64,000 nt of DNA from assembly GCF_030463535.1 (NCBI RefSeq), contig NC_132881.1:46424271-46488270 (forward strand), written 5' to 3'. A program made the position numbers and the translations under genes. Source of the DNA: Salminus brasiliensis (taxonomy: Eukaryota; Chordata; Actinopteri; Characiformes; Bryconidae). Below the pieces are notes generated by a model that was not told the DNA's origin, ran no database searches, and saw only the letters and a program-made list of their open reading frames with translations. This document shows positions 35,401 through 41,434 of the stretch, one piece after another (positions within the stretch are counted from its first letter, which is position 1; each line of letters begins with the position of its first letter).

Positions 35401-37449
35401 GGCAATGCATGTTCTAAGCTCCCTCCTGACCCCAAACCAGCACTGTAGCTCCAGCATTGTAGCTCTATTGTAGCTCTTTGACCTTTTAGGCCTGAAACGT
35501 GAGAGAAGCAATGCAGTAGGTGTGTCATGTTTGCTGTGTGATAGTAACTCATCTTGAATGATCTTAAATGCCAGGTGGCAGCTTTTGTGCCCTGGAGCAG
35601 TAGGTATAAGGCAATCCAGGCTAAGCTGTGTAAACTGTGGATCAGGACAAACACAATTAACACAAGGAAAACAGCAAACCCTAACCCATAGCACATATCT
35701 GCACCTACCAGGTTGACTTCTATGGTCTTCTCCCAGTTCTTCTCGTTGTTGATTCCAGCATTGTTGATGACGATATCCAGTCTTCCGAACTGCTCCACTG
35801 TGCTTTGAAAGGCTTCTGAAAACCGTCACCCCCCCCCCACACACACACCCCAAAACAAGAGAACATTAGAACAGGTTTTAATGACTGCGAAAGTGCAACT
35901 TACCCCCCGAAGGCACGCTATACAGTGGCAAACTGCCCCGACTGCTTTTCAGAAAAGGGAACAGGATTTGAGCCAGTGCTTGGCTGGCAGCTGCAGCATT
36001 CCACAGACACACACACTCAATGAATAGCTGTCCTTAATGTAACACACTCTGCAGAAACAAGTTCAGCAGGGTTCAGCAATGAGCTCCACCACACCGAAGA
36101 CAGACAAATGAGCCCGAAGAATAAAGAGGTAACAGACTGGGACAAAAACCACAGAGAGCGCAAAATCGAGCCCGGGAAGACTGCACAAACACTCTGGACA
36201 TCCGAGGAACATTCCAAAGCCTTCGCCCGGGGCCTTTTAGGAAGTTTATACGAGACCTGTTGAAGCACTGAACAGTCATATCTTGTTGCGATGATCCAAT
36301 ATGTAGGTGCTCAAGGGCTTAGGGAAATAATAAACAGTCTACCTGAGACGGTGTAGTCGGTTGTGCCAAAGCAGAGAGGATTAGACATGTCGTGAATAGG
36401 CTGGAGAAGGCAGGGACAACTAATATAATACATACAGAATTCCACCAATTTCAGTCGTGTGGATGTAAACAGTCCCTCAGAGCGGGTGTGGGGTTGAAAT
36501 GGTCATTGCAAACTGCGATTTCTTGAAGGTGGAGATAGGACTCAGGGGTCATCTACGATCCAAAACCACCAGTGAACGTATATACGAGCATAAATCTGAC
36601 GAAAATACCATTTCCACAGCATAGGTTGGGAATGATCTACCTTACAATATCCCTGCATGCAGTTCTCCACCACGCAATGTGTTTTCGAGCTCTCGCAAAA
36701 CTATGGCAGAGCAGTGTTTCAGGCATCAGGTCGTCTATTCTCAACTATAAGCTGCAATAACCTTCTGTGAAGGAGCTTTTAGAGGTTACGCTACGCTCCT
36801 CAGACGTCTGGTTCCCTTCACCACCATTCTGAATGATTCTGATTCAGGCTATTTCTCCAGAACCGAGCTTCCCACACCAAATTCACATAGATTGGCTTTG
36901 TTTACATCCCAAAAAACTATTTTATCCAGGTGACAGAAAAACGAGATGGGTTTCCCCTTTAACATCACTTTAACTTCAACCCTTCTTCCAACGCTGCTAA
37001 AAAGCTGCCAACTTGCCCCAGAGGCAGCAAGCACCACCTCCAACAGCACCACCTTTATCTACAGCCTGAAAGTGTGTCTGGAAAGCACTGAGTCTGGTCA
37101 CCTTGCAGTCGTCCTCGGTCCGTCACGTCACACTGGATGAAAACACAGTTGCCTTCTCCATGCTGCTGGTCCAACGCGCTCTTACACTCCTCCCCAACCG
37201 ACTGGTTCAGGTCCACGAGCGCGACCTGGATCACAAACAGCAACACAATGCCCTTAAAACCAGAACACCACCCAGCAGCAGCAGTACACCAAAACCAGAG
37301 GAGTCCACAGAAGTTCTGGAGCAGAGATGAAGCGAGCTGAAGGTCCAGCCACGCACCTTGGCCTGGTTCTGAAGCAGGATCTCCGCGGCTGCCCGGCCGA
37401 TCCCCTGCGCGCCACCGGTCACCAGCGCCACTTTGCCCCGCAGAGCCAT
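7763..37449 (-). CDS. hpgd: 15-hydroxyprostaglandin dehydrogenase [NAD+], complete gene, 7 coding exons
   Basis: Short-chain dehydrogenase/reductase that oxidises the 15-hydroxyl of prostaglandins (PGE2 to 15-keto-PGE2) and related lipid mediators with NAD+; known as a cytosolic dimer. Exons: 37449-37357, 37225-37102, 35815-35709, 30525-30429, 19838-19762, 16241-16078, 7886-7763. Every intron is GT-AG and the phases (0,1,0,1,0,2) join without a break to give 786 nt, 261 residues plus TGA; the human enzyme has 266. Visible landmarks: TGGAQGIG nucleotide loop at residues 11-18, Asp36 (VALVD) for NAD+ choice, Asp64 in CDV, NNAG at 90-93, Ser138, and YTATK giving Tyr151 and Lys155. The start ATG is followed directly by the canonical GKVALVTGG strand. 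About 30 kb of intron is mostly repeats. glra3 lies upstream on the same strand, as in human. Identity is secure; the last five residues differ from mammals. Confidence 0.95.
7895..7949 (+). repeat. (CA)27 microsatellite at the hpgd exon 7 acceptor
   Basis: About 27 AC units. On the hpgd strand this is (TG)27 followed by T5, CC and the acceptor AG of the terminal coding exon, a layout like the known TG/T tract at CFTR intron 8. Confidence 0.95.
8000..8062 (+). repeat. left arm of an inverted duplication in hpgd intron 6
   Basis: CAAATCCATACAGTGTCTGG...CCAGCACCTAAACCTG matches the reverse complement of 15020-15085. Adjacent minisatellites are inverted too. Confidence 0.85.
8105..8424 (+). repeat. 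73-bp minisatellite (plus orientation), about 4.4 units
   Basis: Unit CTGACCACTGACTTTATGTT...TTACAGGTAGACACTCTCA at 8108, 8181, 8253, 8326, 8399. The same unit in reverse occupies 14245-14966. Confidence 0.93.
8766..9256 (+). repeat. dispersed repeat family R1, plus copy
   Basis: About 490 bp matching the reverse of 27835-28145 and 37675-38110. Holds a CAG triplet run (near 8999-9015). Contains no open frame; family not recognised. Confidence 0.8.
9785..10290 (+). repeat. direct duplication of about 160 bp
   Basis: 9785-9950 and 10118-10290 are divergent copies (AGGAAGCTGTAAGACAAACA, CAGCTGCAACATCTAA in both), separated by very AT-rich DNA with a short TA run. Confidence 0.75.
11250..11476 (+). 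mobile_element. tRNA-derived SINE (family 1)
   Basis: Head GTGGCGCAACAGATAACACC, B-box-like GGTTCAATTCCTGG, then a tail GTAAGTCGCTCTGGATAAGA with TGTAAATGTAA. Second copy at 32425-32650. Confidence 0.85.
11603..12178 (+). mobile_element. dispersed non-autonomous DNA element, plus copy
   Basis: Matches the reverse complement of 46799-47395; a fragment lies near 29785-29845. Terminal motif resembles TAGCTACGCTCATTGCTATC and TTACACCCC. Superfamily not identified; frames are spurious. Confidence 0.75.
12302..12545 (+). mobile_element. tRNA-derived SINE (family 2)
   Basis: GGGCAGTGGTGGCTCTGTGG head, A-box-like GGTTAGAGCTCTGG, B-box-like GGGTTCAATACCC, then CCTTGAGCAAGGCCCTTCAC. Internal TG microsatellite at 12475-12495. 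Other copies: 32773-32945 and, reversed, about 49935-50060. Confidence 0.85.
13011..13560 (-). mobile_element. LINE 3' end, minus copy
   Basis: On the minus strand: a reverse-transcriptase C-terminal piece ([20 protein letters not shown]), then the same segment as 2038-2453 ending [15 protein letters not shown], and a tail at 13011-13050 with the SINE-like ending. Broken by frameshifts. Confidence 0.7.
13780..13957 (+). mobile_element. LINE ORF2 C-terminal fragment
   Basis: Encodes [20 protein letters not shown] and LPSSLRSR, the usual end of a fish L2-like reverse transcriptase. Truncated on both sides and followed by a TA repeat. Confidence 0.7.
13956..14001 (+). repeat. (TA)n microsatellite
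   Basis: About 22 TA units directly after the LINE fragment. Confidence 0.9.
14245..14966 (-). repeat. 73-bp minisatellite (inverted orientation), about 10 units
   Basis: AACATAAAGTCAGTGGTCAG...GTCTACCTGTAATTAACTCT, the reverse complement of the 8105-8424 unit. Some units lack a few bases. Confidence 0.93.
15020..15085 (-). repeat. right arm of the inverted duplication
   Basis: Reverse complement of 8000-8062, placed symmetrically outside the minisatellite. Hence the arms include single-copy flank as well as repeat. Confidence 0.85.
15345..15697 (+). mobile_element. MITE of the TATTGGGACACCT family
   Basis: Lacks the left terminus and ends GGTGTCTACAAACATTTGGA. Same internal sequence as the other copies. 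Confidence 0.75.
16078..16241 (-). CDS. hpgd: hpgd coding exon 6
   Basis: Residues 167-220 plus two bases: [16 protein letters not shown], the conserved strand and loop after helix 5, then the substrate-lid helices ([17 protein letters not shown]). Acceptor CCTGGCAG|GAC, donor CTTCA|GTAAGT, phase 2. In the unspliced frame a TAA follows directly, so the donor decides the reading. Confidence 0.94.
17405..17937 (+). mobile_element. MITE of the TATTGGGACACCT family, near full length
   Basis: Starts ACTATATGGACACAAGTATT and ends GGGGTGTCCACAAACATTTT, imperfect inverted ends. Longest copy in the window. Confidence 0.8.
18840..19660 (+). repeat. hexamer-based satellite with 30-bp higher unit
   Basis: CCATAY/CCAATA-type hexamers; between 19190 and 19380 a clean 30-bp unit (TTCCATATCCATTCTCATAC...) repeats. 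All long frames here are artefacts of the repeat. Confidence 0.93.
19762..19838 (-). CDS. hpgd: hpgd coding exon 5 (catalytic Tyr/Lys)
   Basis: Residues 141-166. Small 77-bp exon reading [20 protein letters not shown], which contains the YxxxK active-site motif (Tyr151, Lys155). Acceptor TCTCACAG|CAT, donor GCA|GTGAGT, phase 0. The segment before the motif (residues 141-146) differs from mammals. The exon sits at the edge of the hexamer-based satellite at 18840-19660. Confidence 0.93.
20380..20800. promoter_or_regulatory. candidate conserved non-coding block in hpgd intron 4
   Basis: Repeat-free, mixed-composition stretch among repeats (for example TTGTGCATTCGTTTATCAC, CTCTGACATGATAAACAAC). 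Its single-copy look is the only reason to flag it. Confidence 0.2.
21235..21775. mobile_element. probable transposable-element remnant
   Basis: Contains GAGAGCTCTTTGGATCTGGC and CCATGATGGTGATCTTCTTC, which I associate with dispersed fish repeats; the family is not identified. Confidence 0.35.
22019..22068 (+). repeat. (TA)n microsatellite
   Basis: About 24 TA units at the left edge of the array at 22070-22960. Confidence 0.92.
22070..22960 (+). repeat. higher-order degenerate satellite
   Basis: Short TTATCCAGTATCTACTA-type units grouped into a higher period of roughly 250-300 bp; each period ends with TATTAGTCAGTATC and a TGTTTTATAGT motif (near 22170, 22410, 22725, 22950). Confidence 0.8.
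23421..23463 (+). repeat. (CA)n microsatellite
   Basis: About 20 CA units, preceded by a CT stretch. Confidence 0.92.
24064..24080 (+). repeat. poly-C tract
   Basis: Run of 17 C. Confidence 0.85.
24290..24540 (+). mobile_element. dispersed repeat R2, copy 1
   Basis: CCTTCTCAGAGTAAATGG...GACCTGCTGGAAGAT...CTAAATGGACTCTTAACT; close to 62195-62470, whose continuation is a LINE-like 3' tail. Confidence 0.75.
25005..25215. repeat. inverted tRNA-like B-box repeat
   Basis: 26-bp inverted arms 25041-25066 and 25087-25112 with a 20-bp loop, each carrying GGTTCGAAT-type B-box sequence (TATGATCGCTGGTTCGAATC on the right arm). A third, less exact copy is at 25169-25210. Probably rearranged SINE heads, not functional tRNA genes. 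Confidence 0.75.
25650..25800. mobile_element. possible foldback-element fragment
   Basis: AGAACCTTCCAAAGGTTTAC and CCTTTAGAAAGGGTTTCCAC pieces resemble the AAGGTTCCT foldback family at 39531-39697. Confidence 0.35.
26020..26125 (+). mobile_element. LINE 3' tail (Rex1-like)
   Basis: TTCCCTCCTGGGATCAATAA AGTATTTCTGATT is the usual 3' end of fish Rex1/Babar-type LINEs. A reversed tail lies at 31675-31735. Confidence 0.55.
26346..26834 (+). repeat. (ACTCA)n pentanucleotide satellite
   Basis: About 490 bp of ACTCA/AACTC with AAACTC and AATTC variants. Confidence 0.96.
26840..27830. other. hpgd intron 4, no gene seen
   Basis: Mostly unique-looking, with a CA microsatellite at 27138-27170. Confidence 0.5.
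27835..28145 (-). repeat. dispersed repeat R1, minus copy
   Basis: Reverse complement of part of 8766-9256, including the CTG triplet run (28076-28093). Runs straight into the CCCTAA-rich minisatellite. Confidence 0.85.
28146..29402 (+). repeat. CCCTAA-rich minisatellite
   Basis: About 25 units of roughly 45 bp: CTCTCTCTAACCCTAATCAT, AACCTCAACCCTAAACCTAA, ACCACT. Each unit contains telomere-like AACCCTAA. Units vary by deletions and CTCAG/CTCAA changes. Confidence 0.95.
29403..30428. other. hpgd intron 4, no gene seen
   Basis: Holds a fragment (29785-29845, minus) of the element found at 11603-12178; otherwise nothing recognised. Confidence 0.5.
30429..30525 (-). CDS. hpgd: hpgd coding exon 4
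   Basis: Residues 109-140 plus one base: [19 protein letters not shown] followed by a GGVIINVSS strand ending at Ser138, the catalytic serine. Acceptor ATTACAG|ACG, donor GCAG|GTATAA, phase 1. An upstream in-frame ATG in the intron is not used, because the splice acceptor interrupts that frame. Confidence 0.93.
30598..31420 (-). mobile_element. MITE with a nested SINE
   Basis: Right end CTAGGGCTGGGCGATATAGT (minus, at 31420), left end near 30598 (TTAGGGGTGGACAATACAAT). Split by the SINE at 30848-31185. The uninterrupted relative is 33075-33412. Confidence 0.7.
30848..31185 (+). mobile_element. tRNA-derived SINE (family 3)
   Basis: A-box-like GGTCCAGCGGACTAAGGC at the head, then CAGAGAGAGCGCAATTGGCC, a body common in fish SINEs. 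Inserted in the MITE around it. Confidence 0.75.
31675..31735 (-). mobile_element. LINE 3' tail (Rex1-like), minus
   Basis: ATCAGAATCAGAAATACTTT ATTGATC, the reverse of the tail at 26020-26125. Confidence 0.55.
32425..32650 (+). mobile_element. tRNA-derived SINE (family 1), second copy
   Basis: Close to 11250-11476, with the same AAGTCGCTCTGGATAAGAGC tail and TGTAAATGTAA end. Confidence 0.87.
32773..32945 (+). mobile_element. tRNA-derived SINE (family 2), partial
   Basis: GGCAGTAGTGGTGGCTCAGC head and CCTTGAGCAAGGCCCTTCAC, as at 12302. Tail lost. Confidence 0.8.
33075..33412 (-). mobile_element. MITE, CTAGGGCTGGGTGATATGG end
   Basis: Same family as 30598-31420, without a nested SINE. ATTTTATCGTATCGTGATGA near its other end. 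Confidence 0.7.
34290..35170 (+). repeat. direct duplication of about 290 bp in hpgd intron 3
   Basis: 34300-34595 and 34880-35160 are near-identical (AACATCTCTACAAARATCTA to GTTCTATAAAGCAGC), about 578 bp apart. The end of each copy has the GGGTTCTTCAAGGGTTCTTT foldback-like motif. Confidence 0.9.
35709..35815 (-). CDS. hpgd: hpgd coding exon 3
   Basis: Residues 73-108. It carries [12 protein letters not shown] (Asn91, part of the SDR catalytic tetrad) and [14 protein letters not shown]. Acceptor TTTTCAG|AAG, donor AACCTG|GTAGGT, phase 0. The C-rich stretch just past the acceptor side (35829-35839) is not coding. Confidence 0.93.
35816..37101. other. hpgd intron 2, no extra gene seen
   Basis: 1.3 kb without obvious repeats or exons; a C-rich stretch sits beside the exon 3 acceptor. 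Confidence 0.5.
37102..37225 (-). CDS. hpgd: hpgd coding exon 2
   Basis: Residues 32-72 plus one base. It starts VALVDLN, with Asp36 ending beta-strand 2 (NAD+ over NADP+ preference), and carries IQCDV with Asp64, which contacts the adenine in the family. Acceptor ATCCAG|GTC, donor CAAG|GTGACC, phase 1. Confidence 0.93.
37357..37449 (-). CDS. hpgd: hpgd coding exon 1
   Basis: Residues 1-31, starting [18 protein letters not shown] and ending in QAK. It holds the first Rossmann strand and the glycine-rich NAD-binding loop (11-18). The donor is AAG|GTGCGT, phase 0. The exon lies in a GC- and CpG-rich stretch, as expected for a promoter-proximal exon. The next intron is only 131 bp. Confidence 0.95.
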
Positions 37450-37477
37450 GCTGGTGTCCGGGCGCGCGCAGCGCAGC

Positions 37478-37487
37478 GCTTTATGTA
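37478..37487 (-). promoter_or_regulatory. TATA-like element near the hpgd start
   Basis: CTACATAAAG on the hpgd strand, about 30-40 nt before the ATG, within a GC-rich stretch. It could set a transcription start close to the ATG, giving a very short 5' leader. This is inference from position and motif only. Confidence 0.25.
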
Positions 37488-37493
37488 GAGCGA

Positions 37494-37541
37494 GGGAGGA
37501 GGAGGAGGAGGAGGTGAGGGGGGGGGGGGGGGGGGGGGGGG
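37494..37541 (+). repeat. (GGA)n followed by a run of 24 G upstream of hpgd
   Basis: A GGA triplet stretch runs into 24 consecutive G (37518-37541), ending 69 bp before the hpgd ATG. Capable of G-quadruplex on the plus strand and i-motif on the hpgd strand. Homopolymer length may be misread by sequencing. Confidence 0.85.
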
Positions 37542-37674
37542 CGTAGCAGGGGAGCTGCCTCCACCCAGGGTTGAGCTACAGCACAGCAGCATGCAGATAG
37601 TTATCAGTGCACACAGGCTATCAAAACAAGCTACAAGCTAAAGTGCATACAGTAGAGTGCAGAAGTTTTAGCCC

Positions 37675-38110
37675 CCTGTACAGAAAGTGGTGATGGTGGA
37701 GGTTCTCCATCACTGTGTTCATTATTAGAACATCTCCATAGTTCTCCTCTCTCATGGAGTCTAGTATTATTTAGAGTTCTCCTCAGATCAACACCTGGTT
37801 TGGTGGTAAATCAGGGCTTAATGATGGTAAATCAGGTGAGCTGCTGCTGCTGCTGCTGCTGATGGAGTTGAACACATCCTCCACGCTGTGCTGGCTGGAC
37901 TGGGGGGCGTCCAGGAGAACCCTGGAGGAGCCGAGCTCTGTTCTTCGGACTAGCTCACCAACAAGATCTCACTACTTTCTTTCTTCAGAATGAGAAGCTC
38001 TTGTTTCTCCTTTTTACTGGATTTATGTTCACCTGCTTTATCTGCTCTGGTGAGATCTGGAGCTTCTACAGTAGAAACCCTCTCACTGCTGAGAGACAGG
38101 GGTTAGAACA
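37675..38110 (-). repeat. dispersed repeat R1, third copy
   Basis: Reverse of 8766-9256, longest right part, with the CTG triplet run (37842-37860). It lies about 230 bp upstream of the hpgd ATG. Confidence 0.87.
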
Positions 38111-38569
38111 GTGTGATTGAGGATCTAAAACCTCTAACAAAAGGACTGTATATCCAAATAAAGCATCAACGAGATCTTCATCCAGGGTGTGGGATGGTAC
38201 TAGTAGTATATTAGAAATATAAGAAGGTGAGATTATTCGGTTGGGGGCGTTTTTACCTTCTCAACATTTGAAAAAAGAGACTTAATGGTGGCCAAGATGG
38301 CAGAGTGCAGAAATCCAACTCATTGCGAAGGGTTCACTTACTTTTTCACACTTACTGTTTTTCTGTTTTCTCTAGAGCTCTATTGATGTTCTACGGCCAT
38401 GCTGACTGAAAAACAGTGAACCTTAGTTTTAGGAAGTTTAGTTAGCATTAAACTCCATTGCAACCGGTTATGTGTTGGTAATGATGTGTTGAAGTAACAG
38501 CAATCATTACTTTATCAGCTTTCCCACTTTTTTTCAACCAGCTGGTGACATTCCGTATAAATAAAGTAG

Positions 38570-39305
38570 TGGCCACGACTTAGTATGGCGTGGGAACAAG
38601 ATCCTATATTGTGTCCATGACTTATCAAGGTGTGGGAAGAGTTCCTATATTGTGGCCATGACTTAGTAAGAGAAAATCTCACTAAGTCATGACCATGACC
38701 TAATTATCTCATTCCACACCTTGCTAAGTTATGGCCACAACTTAATTATCTGGTTCCCACACCTTACGAAGTCATGGCCAAGACTTAATTATCTTGTTCT
38801 CATACTATATTAACTTGTGACATGAACTTAATTACCTCATTCTATGCCTTGCTAAGTTGTGGCCATGACTTAATTATCTTGTTCTCATGCTTTATTAAGT
38901 TGTGGCATCAACTTAATTATCTCATTCCCAAGCCTTACTAAGTCGTGGCCATGACTTAATGATCTCGTTCCCATGCTTTATTAAGTTGTGGCATCAACTT
39001 AATTATCTCATTCCCAAGCCTTACTAAGTCGTGGCCATGACTTATTTATCTTGTTCTTATGCTTTATTAACTTGTGACATCACCTTAATTATCTCATTCT
39101 ATGCTTTGCTAAGTCATGGCCATGACTTAATTATCTTGTTCTCATACTTTTTTAAGTTATGGCATCAACATTATTATCTAATTCCCAAGCCTTATTAAGT
39201 TGTGGCATTAACTTAATTATCTAATTCCCACATCTTACTAAGTCATGGCCATGACTTAATTGTCTTGTTTCCACGCTTTACTAAGTCATGGCACAACTTT
39301 GATTT
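38570..39305. repeat. palindrome-bearing minisatellite, about 43-bp units
   Basis: Units alternate between AAGTCATGGCCATGACTT, a perfect 18-bp palindrome, and AAGTTGTGGCATCAACTT, each followed by AATTATCTCATTCCC. Around 17 units; orientation is nearly symmetrical because of the palindromes. Confidence 0.9.
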
Positions 39306-39530
39306 ATGTGTGATGTCACCAGCAGGGCTATGTATCTAACATATATGATGCACTTATAAACAATATACATTTAAATGAGTTCAACATTTAATATTTTTCA
39401 ATACTTTTAATATTTTATTAAATACTGAATAAATCTTCTCCTTTATCAGGAGGGATACATGATCAGATTACTGGCTTGAGTGGAAGTGGAACATTGGGAA
39501 CTCTATAAGAGCTGTCATAGTTAATATAGT

Positions 39531-39697
39531 ACACTGTTAACTTCGGAGGTTCTTCAGTTTGAAACTGTGGAGGAACCTCTTCAGGCACTTTAAGGAACCT
39601 TCAAGAAAAGGTTTTTAAAAAAAGGTTCCATGAAGGTTCGTTTCAAACTGAAGAACCTCCAAAGGTTCCTCAAGGATCATATACTGTTAACAGTGTA
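39531..39697. mobile_element. foldback element, AAGGTTCCT family
   Basis: Inverted arms around 39545-39600 and 39610-39665 (GTTTCAAACTGAAGAACCTC against GAGGTTCTTCAGTTTGAAAC), with ACTGTTAAC at both outer ends. Confidence 0.85.
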
Positions 39698-40204
39698 GGA
39701 ACAATAGTTACTGCTGATAGTTACTGGGTTGCAGCCTTTAGGCCCAAGCATAATAAGACTATTATTAAGAATTTGATCTGTAATAATAGGTTGCATTACC
39801 TCACTGAATAAGTGAAGTGATGATATTACAGAAAACTGCTGAAAGTTATCGTCATTGTGTTTCAGAACTGTCAGCAGAAGCAGATTGATGAATCTGAGAA
39901 CACAAAGACTTCTATGACTTCGAACAAAAGGCTTTTTCACCACTTTTCTGTTTAACATTCAGGAATGTCTAGCAAAGTCTGGACAAGAATATGTCTAGAC
40001 ACTTTAGTGTTGCAGGTTATAAAGGTGACAAACCACGTAGAGAACAACGTGTAAAAAGTTCCAAAGCAAAAATCATGTGTAACACTTAAAAGGTCCAGTA
40101 TAGAAGACTCGTAGAAGCTTACCTGACATCCAACCAACATTCTGCTGAATCCACATTAAATGCAGGTGAAATCTAAGTTGAATGTAAATCTACTGTAAGT
40201 CTAG

Positions 40205-40340
40205 TGATTGTAACCTTACATCGTAATACTAACCTAGCCTTACCCTTACCCTTTCATCAACCCTAAAATCTAACCCTAACACTAACCTAAACCTTAAATC
40301 TAACCCTAGCCCTGACCCTAACGCTTACCTTACCCTTACC
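40205..40340 (+). repeat. CCCTAA-oriented telomere-like block
   Basis: Degenerate CCCTAA/CCTTAC units (CTAACCCTAACACTAACC), immediately left of the oppositely oriented TTAGGG block. Confidence 0.85.
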
Positions 40341-40364
40341 ATTGAATAATTGAATCAATAGATT

Positions 40365-40965
40365 TAAGGTCAGAGTTAGGTTTAAGGTTAGGGTTAGGGT
40401 TAAGGTTAGGGTTCATGCTAAGATTAAGTTTAGGATTATGGTTATGGTAATAGTTATGGTTATGGTTAAGATCAGGGTTAGGGTTAAGGTTAGGGTTAGG
40501 GTTAGGGCTAGGGTTATGGTTAAGGTTAAGGTTAGGGTTAAGGTTAGGGTAAGAGTTAAGGTTAGAGTTAAGGTTAGGGTTCATGCTAAGGTTAAGGTTA
40601 GGGTTAAGGTTAAGATTAAGGTTAGGGTTAGGGTTAAGGTTAAGGTTAAGGTTAGAGTTAGGGTTAAGGTTAGGGCTAAGGTTAGAGTTAGGGTTAAAGT
40701 TAAGGTTAGGGTTAAGGTTAGGGTAAGAGTTAGGGTTAGGGCTAAGGTTAGGCTTAAGGTTAGGGTTAGGGCAAAGGTTAGGGTTAAGGTTAGGGTTAGG
40801 GTTAAGGTTAAGGTTAAGGTTAGGGCTAAGGTTAGGGTTAGGGTTAAAGTTAAGGTTAGGGCTAAGGTTAGGGTAAGGGTTAGGGCTAAGGTTAGGGTTA
40901 AGGTTAGGGTTAGGGTTAAGGTTAAGGGTGGGGTTAGGGTTAAGTTTAGTGTTAGGTGTAGGGTT
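40365..40965 (+). repeat. TTAGGG/TTAAGG telomere-like array
   Basis: About 600 bp of GGTTAAGGTTAGGG variants. Hexamer phase is mostly kept, with GGGCTA and GAGTTA variants. Long frames of VRVK or LTLT type are artefacts. Confidence 0.95.
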
Positions 40966-41190
40966 ACATTCAGTAGACAGTCATTTACATTCACCTTCAG
41001 CTCAGTTACGTTTAATAGACATTCAGTTAAATGCCAGGTGAATCTACGGTGGACCCTTCAAGTAAAGTGCTAGCCAAATATCTCACAGAAACCTCACCAA
41101 CTAAATCAGATGTGTGAGATGTTTGCGTGTTTGGTGCGTCCACCTTCACTGTTTTTACAGCTGCCCTTCTTTCCATGAGACTCACATTCC

Positions 41191-41430
41191 GTGTTCCTGC
41201 AGGGGGATTTTTCCAAACCTCCATCCAAGTTCTTCATCCAAAGTTCCTCCACTTCAAACACATTCAGTGATGGTGGCGGACTAAACGATGGCCAGAACAT
41301 TGTTCATCATCATCAATTTGATTTGTCGGTTTGCTTTTCACAGCACGATTTTCTTGATCAGCTCCACAGTGTTGAGTTAGACTCTCACAGTGATGAGAGG
41401 ATGGACTTAACATCTGTGAATCAGAGCTGA
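41191..41430 (+). CDS. unrecognised 79-codon open frame
   Basis: Non-repetitive open frame (HHHQFDLSVCFSQHDFLDQL within, ending SVNQS) between a telomere-like array and the Tc1-like remnant. Composition is not simple. No family recognised; may be transposon-derived or chance. Confidence 0.15.
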   Translation: MFLQGDFSKPPSKFFIQSSSTSNTFSDGGGLNDGQNIVHHHQFDLSVCFSQHDFLDQLHSVELDSHSDERMDLTSVNQS

Positions 41431-41434
41431 GATC

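Noticed and set aside
35350..35853. A 167-codon minus-strand frame as a gene of its own
   Set aside because: It overlaps hpgd exon 3 in another frame and runs into introns; only 35709-35815 in the SDR frame is coding.
40205..40965. Ancient telomere-telomere fusion
   Set aside because: A head-to-head fusion should read TTAGGG then CCCTAA on one strand; here the order is the opposite.
40438..41073. Long open frames of Val-Arg-Val-Lys and Leu-Thr type
   Set aside because: Translations of TTAGGG/TTAAGG repeats on either strand; open because the repeat lacks stops.
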